Positions 45,201-55,975 of a stretch of 64,000 bases of DNA are shown in pieces. Origin of the DNA: Larix kaempferi. Its lineage: Eukaryota; Streptophyta; Pinopsida; Pinales; Pinaceae. The translations under genes were made by a program, and so were the position numbers. The notes below the pieces were generated by a model. It saw only the letters and a program-made list of their open reading frames with translations. It ran no database searches and had not been told where the DNA came from. Position 1 is the first letter of the stretch. Every line of letters begins with the position of its first letter. Location of the stretch: assembly GCA_027924585.1 (NCBI GenBank), contig BSBM01000825.1, positions 3,080,001 to 3,144,000 of the forward strand. The letters run 5' to 3'.

Positions 45201-46071
45201 AAATATTTTTTTATGGAAGGGTTTATGGGGGCTGCCCATGATTTGTTCCTAATTAAGAACTTACTTAAACGGGGAGTTTCACCACATACTTGAAAAGAAT
45301 TTACATTGTTTGAGTGTGAAGTTGGAGGAATAAAGAAAATGTATCTTAATATCATGCTTGAGGAAGGTGAAGCTGATGTCTACATGGAGAGGATTCACTC
45401 CACCCTTATTAGTTCCATCCCCAAATATGTGCACAAGATATTGCAGCTCCAAGTTGGAGGAATAAAGAAAATGTATCTTAATATCATGCTTGAGAAAGGT
45501 GAAGCTGATGTCTACATGGAGAGGATTCACTCCACCCTTATTATTTCCATCCCCAAAGATGTGCACAAGATATTGCAGCGCCATGAGAAGAATTATCCAC
45601 TCCATAACAAGGATATGCTAGCCCATATGTGTGCATTGGTTGAATGCAGATTTGAGGGTGAGATTAAACTCAATGAATGGCAGCAAAAATGGTTTGCATG
45701 TGACTCAATGGATGGGATGATTCATGAAGAATTACATATGACATTCATCCACTTTAAAGACCCTATCCACTTAGTGCTTGAGTCAATCTTAAAGAAGGAT
45801 ATTTTGGGAGTTGTTCATGTTCCACTCTTAGTTAGTCACCAAGATTGTTTGGAGACTCACATGAGGGTGAGTAAGAGGTTTCCATGGAGGAGATCCAAAG
45901 AAGATGCATTGTATCATACAGAGGAGTGCAACATATGCCAACACCATGTGATGGAGTATACTTTCTTGATTGGCCATAGTGATCGACAACAACAGTTTGG
46001 TGGAAGTGTACAAGTTTCTCAACCCCATATTTTTTCATTGCTTGAGGACAAACACTCTTGGGATGGGAGGA
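42282..46071 (+). pseudogene. E5 polyprotein: unknown N-terminal protein plus diverged RT, RNase H, integrase remnants
   Basis: The region is open in long pieces with about five frame changes and a few stops. N-terminal part (42282-43450): acidic, with LPHHYQEYLAL, SMKRLFGFSSKK and FFVGEFEIPT matching E4 ORF1. Middle (43480-44265): unrecognised, ending FEDLPPGRPPDK, like gypsy pre-RT linkers. 44272-44470: EFLFMILGLNYTPTTF aligns with the RT phrase EFLVMPFGLTNAPTTF, and FSNDMFVCKKVWKECL with FFDDILVYSKTWEEHL, so a catalytic Asp is Asn (FSND). 45582-45700: HEKNYPLHNKDMLA and LNEWQQKW fit the RNase H end. 45834-45945: VSHQDCLETHMRV...FPW and ECNICQ fit the integrase zinc domain. No catalytic integrase core follows. 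Enzymatically dead; the similarity is motif-level, judged by eye. Confidence 0.6.
45321..45584 (+). repeat. 132-bp in-frame tandem duplication in E5 ORF
   Basis: Units 45321-45452 and 45453-45584 are nearly identical, and each encodes 44 residues beginning VGGIKKMYLNIMLE and ending VHKILQ. The period is a multiple of three, so the frame is kept. Confidence 0.93.
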
Positions 46072-46072
46072 A

Positions 46073-47770
46073 TGTCATGTCCCCTCATTGATGATCATTG
46101 GATTGAGTTCCTAACCCAATCAATCCCTTGGGTTGAGGAGAAAATCTCATTTACTTGGGCATAATTTTGAAAGTTCAGGCAATTAATTAATTAATTAATT
46201 AGGAGGTGTTGAATTTATTTTCTTAAAGTTGATATGCACTTGATGAAAAGTATTTTTCATTAAATAGTTATTTTTATTTTGGAATAAAGTGGATAATGCT
46301 CCATAAGAGTGCCTTAGAGGATAAGGTTTACTAAGAGGTAACTTGCAAGACAAGAAAAGATAAATCAATCAAAGCAAGGCAAGTAGGAAAATGAGAAGAA
46401 AGCAAAATAAAGCAACAAAGCTCAAGAAAAGTAGAATAAAGCAGGACAACGCAGAAAAGCAAGATAAAGGTAGAAAAGCAGAAAAGCAAGAAAAAGCAGG
46501 ACAAAGAAAAAAAGTAGAACAAAGCAGAAAAGCGGGGTAAGGTATAAAAGAAGGATAGAAAAGAAAAAGCAGGATAAAGCAAAATCAAAAGCAAAATCAA
46601 AAGCAAAAGCAGAAAGCAAAGCAAAGGAAAAAAGCAAGGAAAAAGCTAAAGCATAAATCAAGAAAAAAGCTAAAGTAGAAAGCAAAGCAACCTTATCCAC
46701 TCCATGAGGGATCCTTAGCCTATATTACTTTCTCTAAAATTCACCTCAATCTATAAAATCATTATTAAAACTCCATTTCACATCTTTTGACAATTTGAGA
46801 ATTGGATTGAGTGCAATTGTGCCTCAGTGACTTGGGAGATGTGCCCCTAGTCCAAGTTGGGAGATGTGCCCATGCTTCTTGTGAGAGGATGATGGTATTC
46901 AACTATTATAATTGAGATTATTTCATGTCCTTAATTCTGCACCATAGGATTACAATCCTGTTACAGAGATTCGATAGCTCTCCATGCAGATCTATGAGTG
47001 ATCCTAGTTTTCCTGATGTAAGAGTTTATTCTGGTTGTATCTCATTCTTGAGAACTCTTTGATGTATGAATAAACTACTGATAGATTATATGACTTTAAT
47101 AATGAATATTTGATGTCCAATATGAATCTTTATTGAATAAAATTCTTATTCTCATACCTCTTCTTGCACCTAGTCTATATTTCAATGAAATTGAGCTAGT
47201 TTCCAAAATCTATATGATAAGTGAATGAGTAGTGATCCAAATGAAGTGATTTAATTTTTTTATGTTAATTAAGATGTCATATGAATTATTACAATTCTCA
47301 TATCAGAAATTCGTTAGCCTCTCAGACAGTTTTGGAAGTCCTCAATTTGATCTAGCTGTGCAATCCTAGAAGGCAATTTTTCTTGTATCTTTGTGAGACT
47401 TCCTCATAACCTTCTCAAACTTTATGGAGTGAACATTAATTGTCTATTGAATTTTATTTGATGTTATTTATCCTCTCTAAGTCGAAATATCTCACCATTG
47501 GTTCACAGTCCATGTTTAGTTGATGTTCTAGTTAGCATTTGTTGGGGTGCCTAGGAGAATTGGAGTAGACTTCATCCTGGATGATGTTTGAAACATTAAT
47601 GGTCCCGGTACAGTGTGCAAATTTTCTATCAGCAGGCATATTCCTCATCCTATCTAGAATACTTGATTTTGCTTACCTATAGTCAAACTAGCCAACTAAA
47701 TCCATTGTTTTTCATTGAGTCTTCCAAGGGAGCGAGTTAGTGTATCACTAGTCCTGGTTGGTACATTACA
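46073..47770 (+). repeat. E5 3' LTR
   Basis: It starts TGTCATGTCCCC after a purine tract (46060-46072) and ends GTACATTACA. It includes an ATTA run near 46180-46199 and a purine-rich AAAGCAG block (46380-46690) as in the left LTR. Confidence 0.85.
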
Positions 47771-48095
47771 CCCTTCTACATAGCTACAAGGGCCCTTGCA
47801 CTCCCATTATTCTGAGGTAAACTCTCATTGTAAATCCATTTTTACATAATACAAATGAAAGCATTCTTTAATTTATGAAAGATATTTGTCAAATGTTGAC
47901 TGAAGAATGTTCCGTGTTTTAGTTTAGTTGTTTATTTATTGTTCCTTACTGGAGTAACTCTTCTTATTTTTCGTTCATTTACTGTTTTTCATTTGCATGC
48001 ATGCATCCCATATTCCCGAATGGTTACTAAGAAGTCCACAACTCTTAGTGAGTGCATTTTTGCACTAGCTAGCATGAATAACCTAGCTATAGTTT

Positions 48096-48110
48096 TGGCG
48101 ACTCTGCTCA
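48096..48110 (+). promoter_or_regulatory. E7 primer binding site (Arg tRNA type)
   Basis: TGGCGACTCTGCTCA follows the left LTR by four bases. The first 13 bases match the complement of the Arg tRNA end used by plant Tat/Ogre elements. Confidence 0.75.
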
Positions 48111-50348
48111 TTTGATCCCTATGATTTCCAGTTTTGCTTAACCACCCTTTTTGAATCCCAAGCCAATTTTATTTCAATCTTTCTGCATATTTTGAGTTTT
48201 CTACCCTGTCTGAAAGTTGGGTTGTAGTTGTTTTCATCATCTCTGTAGATCTAGGCAGTGGTCGCTGTCAAATCTCTAGGTTTCATATAAGATCCATGTG
48301 TTTTTTTCCCAGTCGTGCCCTCAACCGCACCCCTCATACCCCCATAGAGTGTTCAAACCCTTCAACCACACTTTATCCATTCAATAGGAGTGGTAAAACC
48401 CATTCGACCGCCCTCTTTCTATTCAGAAAGTGCGATCAATCCCCAACAAATGCAACTCAAATTTTGAAATGCCCATATCTCCCTCTCCCAAAATCTGTTT
48501 GGGACAATTTTTTTTTTAAATTGGGTGTTTTTGAGCAAGGAATCCAAAATATAGTTATATTTAGGAAAATTTTCATAGAATTTTATATAATTGTTAATTA
48601 GTATTATTTATCATTTCAGTTCAGCCTCTTCCCATTGCAGCCAACTCTTTCACATCCAGCATTTTGTTTACAGAACCATTTTCTGTCCCATTGCTTGTTG
48701 TAGCACTTGTTTGGATCCTTCCTACATGCATCCTTTGTAGCTATTTGTCTTACTTTGGTCGTCGCATGTTGGGACTAGTCATATTGATCATGTGCACTTG
48801 CATTGTACATTTCAGCAGGTTGATTGGTTAAAAATTTGCTTGGATACATCAGAAGTTAAATGATTTATTTTCATTGAAAGTCAAAAGAAGTAGTTTATTT
48901 CAGTTATTGCAGTTTATTTTCAGTTTTATCCTTGCTTACTTGGGTACACATCACATGTTCACACATCGCACACCCTAAGTATCAATGCTTAGTCCATAAC
49001 CCCAAGTTGAGCCTGAAATTTACATTAATCAAACACACATTTGACCTCACTTGAGGATTAAAAGAATCTGGTAGCTAGGTCGGGCACTGGGGTTAGGAAT
49101 CCAAAGAATACCCCCTTTGTCACGTACATTCAAAACATAGTTTTTGTCTTTTAGGGAAATAAAATCCCTTATTAGTTATTGGTACAGTTAGACACCGATT
49201 TGTCAGAGGGCCTCTTCCTTAGGAGGGAAAGTGGCAAGATTGGTTCCAAAATTTTGAGTGGAATGCCGCTCTCCAATCTACACTAAAGGACACCAACTCC
49301 TTGTTCTCGCTACGCATGCTAGCCACCATACCGAGTTTGCGATGACCAAAGAACTAAAGTCATGGGATACCTTTCAAGACATGCCATGAACGGGGTATCC
49401 TAGTAGACATTATTTTACGGCTCTTTTACCTGGGATCCCTCTTGATAGGGGGATATCCCTTAGATAGTTGGTTCTCCATTTCGTATTGCCTGACTGCGGA
49501 TTTCATCACCCCACACGTGATACGATTTTTGTCAGCTTCCATCTCTTAGTTAGGTGTTTGCATGCTCCTATACCCCTTAGGTTAGTGAGTCTTTTTACTT
49601 TTTAGGAGTGCTACCTGTTGGTATTCTGACCATTTTATTGTTGCTCCCCTATTGTAGCACGTTGTTACAATAGGTGTTTTGAGCTTGTTGTTTTCCTAAG
49701 TGGCATTTTTCTTGAGAGATCTCCTCTTGCACGCACGGTTGCATTGGGATTTTTTAGCGTCTTTTCATACCACATCCCTTTAGCACTTAAACAATGGTCA
49801 CCATGGATTCCCCGAGATACTCCCATCAACTATGGGGGAAGTCCCCACAGTACGGTCCATTGGACCCCGCTCATCACGCACCCCTAAGGCACACAACTTT
49901 GGCCCGAGATTTTAATCTCGATGCCTCTTACTTCACGTCCGACTCCTCTGAGTCCTAGTCACTCATACATATATCCCCTTATAGTCCCATGGTCGACATG
50001 AATCCTAACCCATTTTACGAAGGGATCATTGGCGGTGGATCCGTTAGTGGCCCTGTTTCCACTTCATCCTCCATTTCGACCGTAGGATCCATGGGACCCA
50101 TCATCCCTACTGCTATGGGACCCACCATCCCTAATGCCACTGGAACTAACACCACCAATACAGTGCACACATCCATTGGTTCCATACCCACAGGTAGCAG
50201 GTCCATTCCAAAAACAGTCCCTCTGGTTAATGGAAATACCCTTGGGGGCACAGGTCCCTCCTTCCAGCTCCCTCCACCGTGATCAGGTGGTTCCAATACC
50301 CCCATTATGATAAACGATACCCCTCCACCATTCGACAGAGGTGGCCCT
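48111..50348 (+). other. E7 interior: long leader and Gag-like N-terminal remnant
   Basis: Mostly noncoding leader. A 97-codon frame at 49989-50282 (MVDMNPNPFYEGIIGGGS...) is Gly/Ser/Thr/Pro-rich, in the style of the start of Tat-type Gag (compare E6 Gag at 55705-55148), and stops at 50282. At about 50349 the text switches to antisense E6 RNase H, so the rest of the interior is lost. Another small frame (48296-48601) has no support. Confidence 0.5.
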
Positions 50349-50843
50349 AGTTAGAGATGAATCTTCAATAGATGATCACTCATCTTCTCGGGGAAACTCC
50401 AACATCAACTCATCAAATGCCAAATATTTCTTTGATTTTGCAGAAGCAAATCCTAAATCAAATTCCTTAAGGATGAAAATACACCTATTATACTTACCTT
50501 TGATTATTCATCATGATAACATGTGTTGGAATGGATTGACATCAGCTATAGCAGTTGTTTTCTTAAGCAGAATGTAATGCCAAAGTCATTGAACTGCATG
50601 AGCAACAACAAGTGCAAGTTTTTTAACATGTGAGTACCTTATCTCAGGACCAGCGAGATTCTTGCTTAAGTAATAAATGACATGTTCCTGATAGGATTCA
50701 TCTTCCTATACCATTGACCAACCCTATATTTGATTTGGATACTGCTATGTATAAAATAAAATCTTTGTTGAAATCTGGGAGACTCAACAGTGGGGTAGAG
50801 AATAAGGCCTTTTTTAATGCATCAAATGACCTTTGAGCATTAT
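50349..50843 (-). pseudogene. pol: E6 RNase H, duplicated copy B
   Basis: About 495 bases aligning with 39766-40255 at high identity. The minus strand reads AQRSFDALKKALFSTPLLSL then PDFNKDFILYIAVSKS. It ends ATTAT directly before the right E7 LTR, exactly as copy A does before the left LTR. Its left edge is abrupt, where copy A continues into the integrase linker. Confidence 0.82.
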
Positions 50844-51704
50844 TGTTAACACTAAAACATTCCTCATCATGCTCATCCCCTAGTGATATAACCACATTCC
50901 TTATTTTTACCCATTAAAATCCTTCACTAACCACTAAAGCCTAAGTAAAAAAACCACATATTGTCTCAATTTATTATTTCCCTCTAAAAAATAGGGAAAA
51001 TGGCTTTATTCCCTCCAAAAAAGTAAAAATATCCCCCCAAATAGGGAAAATCCCCCCAAAAAAAGAAAAAAGAAAAAAGAAAAAAGGGAAAAAACATTAA
51101 AAAAAGTAAAAAAGGAGCTAAAACCCTAAAATGCCACCCAAAACCACGAGCCAATACCATGGTCTGCAAAATACCATGGGAAATAAACCTATGGCAACAA
51201 TTCCTATAAATAAATGGCGAAGGCCCCTCATTACACAAATTTTCCATATACTACTGAAACTCTGCCAAAATGCCTACCAAAACCCTAAGCCACCATTCTT
51301 GCTTGAGTTTCCCCCTATAGTTGAGTTTAGAAACTTGTAAGCATTTCATGGAGAACCAAGAGACCTCTAAGACTAGGAGTGCCCCCTTCTACATAGTTGC
51401 AAGGGCCCATGTACTCCCATTATTCTGAGGTAAACTCTCATTGTAAATCCATTTTTACATAATATGAAATGAAAGAATTCTTTAATTTATGAAAGATATT
51501 TGTCGAATGTTGACTGAAGAATGTTCCATGTTTTAGTTTAGTTGTTTATTTACTATTCCTTACTGCAATAACTCTTCTTATTTTTCGCTCATTTACTATT
51601 TTTCATTTGCATGCATGCATCACATATTCCCCAACTATTACTAAGAATTCCACAACTCTTAGCCATGCATTTTTTCACTATCTAGCATGAATAACCTAGC
51701 TACA
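50844..51704 (+). repeat. E7 3' LTR
   Basis: 861 bp, TGTTAAC...GCTACA, followed by ATTAT (51705-51709). It contains A-rich AAAAAAGAAAAAAG runs near 51055-51110. It is the intact version of the left copy. Confidence 0.85.
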
Positions 51705-51709
51705 ATTAT

Positions 51710-52882
51710 CATCCCATATAAATGGGACCCATTCCCTTAATTAATTAAGCGCATGAAACACTTAGTGATCTTAACATAGCTAGCGACAAATCTACGCAAG
51801 AAGTTTGCCTTGTCTTGAAGGATCTGCAGTTGATTCAAGTTTTGCGCAGGATGCAACTGCACTATTTCCTTTACCTTGAATAGATCTACCATTATACCAT
51901 ATTTCGACACAATGAAACCTAGTAATCGACCCAACTTGACACAAAAGATGCATTTATGAGGATTCGACCAAATCCTATAATAACGACACCTATCAAAAAC
52001 TACCTACAAGTGCTTGGGGTGGTCCACTCTCTTCTTGATATCATGATGTAGGCATCCACGATCTTCTTGATATCACGAAAAGCATAAGACATGGTTCTTT
52101 GGAAGGTATCACTAGAATTATTCAAGCCAAATGGAATCTTACTATATGAAAATGTTCCCCAAAGGCATATAAATGTATTTTTGTGTTGATCCTTCGGATG
52201 GATTTGAATTTGATTATACCCTGAGAAACTGTTCATAAATGAGAAAATCTCATTTCCAATACATTCATCATTCATCTAATCAATGAATGGGTCGGGTAGG
52301 TTATCTTTAGGGAAATATAAGGTCTCAAAAATTAGTACAAACTTGAATGCTTCCTTGTTTCTTGTCAACATGTACCAGATTATACACCTATGTAGTTAAG
52401 GGAATGGGATAGATGAAGTTTGCTTGGAGAAACTTTTCAACCTCTACTTTGATAGAAGTGGCCTTCATTGGGTTAACCAATGTAAGCTTCTGGCGAACAG
52501 GTTTGGCATTAGGATATGTATTAATCACATGTTTGATAATGGATGGGTCATTTCCCAACATTTCCTTGTAATACTAAGCAAAATCATACCTATATTCTTT
52601 GAAGAGTGTTGTGTATGTTTCAATATCCTTAGGTGAACAATCATCACTGATAAAGACATTTTTGACAATGCCTAGGGTCTGGGAGATATGGATGGGGACA
52701 TTCTGATAAATATATTCCATGTTCCTCTCAGCATAAACTTGTAAAGGTGCGAGAGGACTCCCATGCCATTCCATAGGACTTGGATTAATGGTTCCGTCTA
52801 TATCAATTATAAGATCACTTTCAGTTGGAAGTAATGATGTACGTTGGTGCATATATTTCCAAGGCCTATTCCCTAATGACAT
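51710..52882 (-). pseudogene. pol: E6 pre-RT linker and reverse transcriptase
   Basis: From 52882: linker (EWHGSPLAPLQVYA, TLFKEYRYDFA), then RT segments VINTYPNAKPVRQ, FMNSFSGYNQIQIHPKDQHK, LWGTFSYSKIPFGLNNSSDTF and SYAFRDIKKIVDAY. Right at the catalytic YLDD position (about 52045) the frame slips, reading YIMIS, while the next frame continues D-I-KKRVDHPKHL. Further on come RLLGFIVSKYGIMVD and ANFLRRFVASYVKITKCFMR. Several stops are present. The remaining RNase H is on the far side of E7. Confidence 0.85.
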
Positions 52883-53034
52883 TGCCTTGAGAATTGTTTC
52901 ATCATATAGTAAAATTGTTTCTAAGGTATCATGATAAGGTTAAGCACTAACATCCTAAACGAGCATAGAATACTAGTCATTTGCTTCCAAGGTGGAATGG
53001 GACCAGCATGGTCTGCTTCATTCAAAATAGTGGC
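52883..53034 (-). other. E6 protease-RT spacer
   Basis: Decayed coding spacer. No separate feature is seen. Confidence 0.4.
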
Positions 53035-53699
53035 TTAGTATGCTGCCTTAGCTGTAGACAAATCTTGGTTCGACCAACTACACCCAACTTCAGTAGTTGG
53101 AAACTTCCAAGGGTCATTAAAATATGAAGTTTTAAACTGAGACACTTTAGGTATGGAAGCCATGGAAACAATAGATATTGTGTGTATTGGGGCTACATTT
53201 TCATACAGGTCGGGTGGGGATTGATAAAAAGTTCCCATCAATGTAGGGTACATTCCCATTTTGACATTCTCACTATCCTTTGCAGAATGGCTAACTAGGG
53301 GGATATTGGTACCATTTTGATGGTTGGATCCATTGCTACAAAATGATAACTGATCAATGGTCACAATATTCCCATTACAAGGAAACTTAATGATACAAAA
53401 GATTCAATATAATATAGCCATCGTTGCATGTGTCCATATTTTCCCTAGTAACAAGTTATGATCTAGTGGAGAGTCAACCACTTCTACTTCCACATTAACT
53501 GTTTCCCCCCCAGTGCTATTGGGAGATTTGGGATTATTATGTGAGGTTTGAACAAGTGGCCACTGAAATCCTTTAACATCATGACAGGAGCAACTACCTT
53601 AGGTGATGCAATGTCCTTCCAACATGATAGTGACATCACATAAATGTAGGCACCCTCATCTATAACTGTGCGGTGTATAGTGGACTTACCAAAAACCAC
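53035..53699 (-). pseudogene. pol: E6 aspartic protease region
   Basis: The frame from 53699 reads TVIDEGAYIYVMSLSCWKDI: the active-site triplet is D-E-G rather than the usual D-S/T-G, a wording I know from this gypsy group. PHIIIPNLPIALGGKQL follows. The next piece (53364-53035) starts MTIDQLSFC and has NVKMGMYPTLMGTFYQSPP, the region after protease. A frame change separates the pieces. Confidence 0.75.
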
Positions 53700-54289
53700 T
53701 TGGATCTAGAAAGTTGTGTGATGGGGTAAACGAGGCTTCCAATTTTCGCAATCAAAATCCATAACAAACTATCCATGGGATCAACCACTCATAAAGTTGA
53801 GAGCAGGTTTCTATGTTGGGTTGGACAACACTGTAGAACCTCAAGAGTGGACATTGCACAAGGATCTTGTTCCATATCTTCCATTATGCTATAATTTTGT
53901 GTAGCATGTGCATTAGGGTTATACATGTCCTTTTTCAGAACACCTTTCAGTACTCTGGGCATAGTGTCATTGGATAGATTTTCTATGGGAAATGGAGAGG
54001 CTACATCAGTTTCAAAGGTTTCCTTACCCTTGGATATAGACGTATATGTATCATAAGATTTGTTTCTAGTATGGAGGTTAATCTCTTGTTCACATATGAA
54101 GACTTGAATTTGGCCTATGTTCCCCCCTTGAGAGGAGGCACTCTGATTCCCCCCTTACGAGGATATAACGTTATATTGATCCATAGAAATCATATGTTGT
54201 TGTGGCTACGGAAATGGATTCGTTAATACAATAGGTTGGTTGGAACCTTGACTTTGTGCCAATAGTTTTCAGGCCATTTCCATCTTGGG
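53700..54289 (-). other. E6 Gag-protease spacer
   Basis: Decayed low-complexity coding text with stops in all frames. No separate gene is seen. Confidence 0.4.
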
Positions 54290-55975
54290 GTACTTGTAGG
54301 TTAAGTGATCTTCCCTGCATAATAACCAGGGAAATTTTGTTTTACCTTTTTCTTTCCCCCCACCAAAATTATTGTTTTGATTGTTGTTGTTATTTTTTGC
54401 ATTGTTATTATTCTTATTCCAAGTTTTCTTATTATTGTTCTTTGGGCTGTTGGTTTCCCTTACGACTAGCTTTCTGAATTGTCAGAACATCCAATGGAGA
54501 TATGGGATTTGGGTTCTGTGTGTTGTTTGGTGTAGCTGTCGGTGAATTTTGACCTATAAGGTGCGTACCCTGGCTAGATGCAGTACTAACTGTTGAACCA
54601 ATCACACCATCGACATGTGGTCCAGGAACTGATATTTTCATATCAAACTCCACTCAAGGATCATTGGGAAATATTTCATAAAGCATCTTGGATTGATAAT
54701 AAACTAATTCTAGTTGCTAGGATTTTATAATGGTATGCTCCTGATTTTGTACCCCTCAGAGGGCCACATATTTCCCAATATAGGTTGCAAATACTTAATG
54801 AACCAATCGGTTAGAAATTCATCAGTAATTGGGGCCTTAATGAGGCTATGTATCCTCCACCATGTGAATGTGGTCAAGGATATGAGTGGATTTGTCCTTA
54901 TGAAACAAGGTTAACAATTCAGTACCAATTTCTCAATAGACTGGAAGCTAAAAGTGATTCAAAAAGGTCACCACAACAGAATTCAAGGTCTGGAAAGAGG
55001 CATGTGGCAGCTCAATGTACCAATTTGCTGCCATCCCTGCCAAAGTCCTTTGGAAGATTCATATTCTAATGGAATCATCCATCAGAGATTTGGACGAACA
55101 CCATAGATGGAAATTCATTGTGTGGTTCTCTGGTTCTTCTTTAGGTTTTACTTAAAACTTAGTAATGTATGAAGGCAACTTTGTAGAGAGGGTGGCCAAC
55201 TAGGGTCATGAAGAGCCATATCATTGGTTAACTTGGTTATATCGGGAAAATTCAAATTATCCAAAAAAGGAAATTTCGTTCGAGCCATGGTGTTCCAATA
55301 TCTAGGAGCATTAGATACCCACTGATTTGGGTTGACATTGGTAAAAAATGGATTATATTGACCAAAATCATGACCAAATTGAGGTTGCAAGAAGGGTTGA
55401 GTAAATCCTCCTAAAATGCCCCCCATACTCCCCATAGGCTGGATACCCAGTAAAGAGTTAATCGTTGAGTTAACCATGCTCCTTCCTCCTATCTCAAAAA
55501 AAGGTATGTTCCCAAATGGAGGATTATTCCCCCAGGGAAATCCGGGTACTAGTGCCCCGAGTCCAAATATATTACCATATGGAATGTTTGATGAAAAGGG
55601 GTTGCTGGTACCTATGCTTCCCATTGATTTGGAAGGAAACCTAATATGAGGCATGGTGGAACTGCCAATATCTCTAGAAACCAGAGTGGGGTTGGGTATG
55701 GACATATGTCCACTGAAAGGTACTAATGGGCCACTACCTGAAGCAGTAGTATAAATAGATGAAGGAGGGATAAAAGTAGGTATAGACTAGAATACCATGA
55801 AAGTCATCCAAAAATAAAATGGGTTTGTGCTTTGAAACCCATGAGAAGGTCCTCCCATTAAAATCACTAACGATGATGGACTCCAACCATACCCTAAAGT
55901 AGATGATGAATTTGCACCAATTCCTCCTATAGAAGTAGTATTAACCGGGGGAGATACCTCCCTAGTACTAGACAC
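54290..55975 (-). pseudogene. gag: E6 Gag, decayed
   Basis: The N-terminal part (55975-55148) is Gly/Pro/Ser/Asn-rich, with repeated short phrases (GNIFGLGALVPGFPWGNNPP, MGSMGGILGGF) and a later piece FPFLDNLNFPDITKLTNDMA. The capsid-like middle is broken by stops. A Pro/Asn/Thr/Gln-rich tail is at 54653-54432, and a degenerate zinc knuckle reads about WLLCREDHLTYKYP near 54300, with Cys lost at expected positions. The boundaries are approximate. Confidence 0.62.

Larger units (their letters stand above)
40746..47770 (+). mobile_element. E5: unfamiliar gypsy-related LTR element, 5' truncated
   Basis: The right LTR is 46073-47770 (1698 bp; TGTCATG...GTACATTACA), preceded by the purine tract GGGATGGGAGGAA. 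The left LTR is 40746-42193 and lacks about the first 270 bases. A primer-site-like TGGTATTAGAGA is at 42195. The 3.8-kb interior carries a long, frameshifted coding region with an unrecognised N-terminal protein followed by very diverged reverse transcriptase, RNase H and integrase zinc-finger text. Same family as E4. Confidence 0.78.
40256..48091 (+). repeat. E7 5' LTR, split by E5
   Basis: It consists of 40256 to about 40745 and 47771-48091, about 811 bp in all, aligned with 50844-51704. About 40 bases present in the right copy (TTCATGGAGAACCAAGAGA and onward to GGAGTG, 51346-51384) are missing at the E5 junction, so that junction has suffered a deletion. Confidence 0.82.
40256..51704 (+). 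mobile_element. E7: non-autonomous Tat/Ogre-type LTR element, rearranged
   Basis: LTRs start TGTTAAC and end GCTA(C/T)A. The left LTR is 40256-48091 with E5 nested in it; the right LTR is 50844-51704. ATTAT precedes 40256 and follows 51704. An Arg-tRNA-type primer site follows the left LTR. The interior (48092-50348) has only a short Gag-like remnant and no polymerase. The oddity is that the right LTR is preceded not by E7 sequence but by a second copy of the E6 RNase H flank (50349-50843), ending in ATTAT. Confidence 0.78.
38489..55975 (-). mobile_element. E6: decayed Tat/Ogre-like Ty3/gypsy element, split by E7
   Basis: On the minus strand the order is Gag (55975-54290), protease (53699-53035), linker and RT (52882-51710), then, after E7, RNase H (40255-39838) and integrase (39837-38489). 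The join across E7 is clean: FIW-type text just right of 51709 meets AQRSFDALKKAL left of 40251, sharing ATTAT. Wording of the protease-RT linker and RT resembles the Tat lineage of plant gypsy elements (from memory of the family, not a search). LTRs were not located with confidence. Confidence 0.82.
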
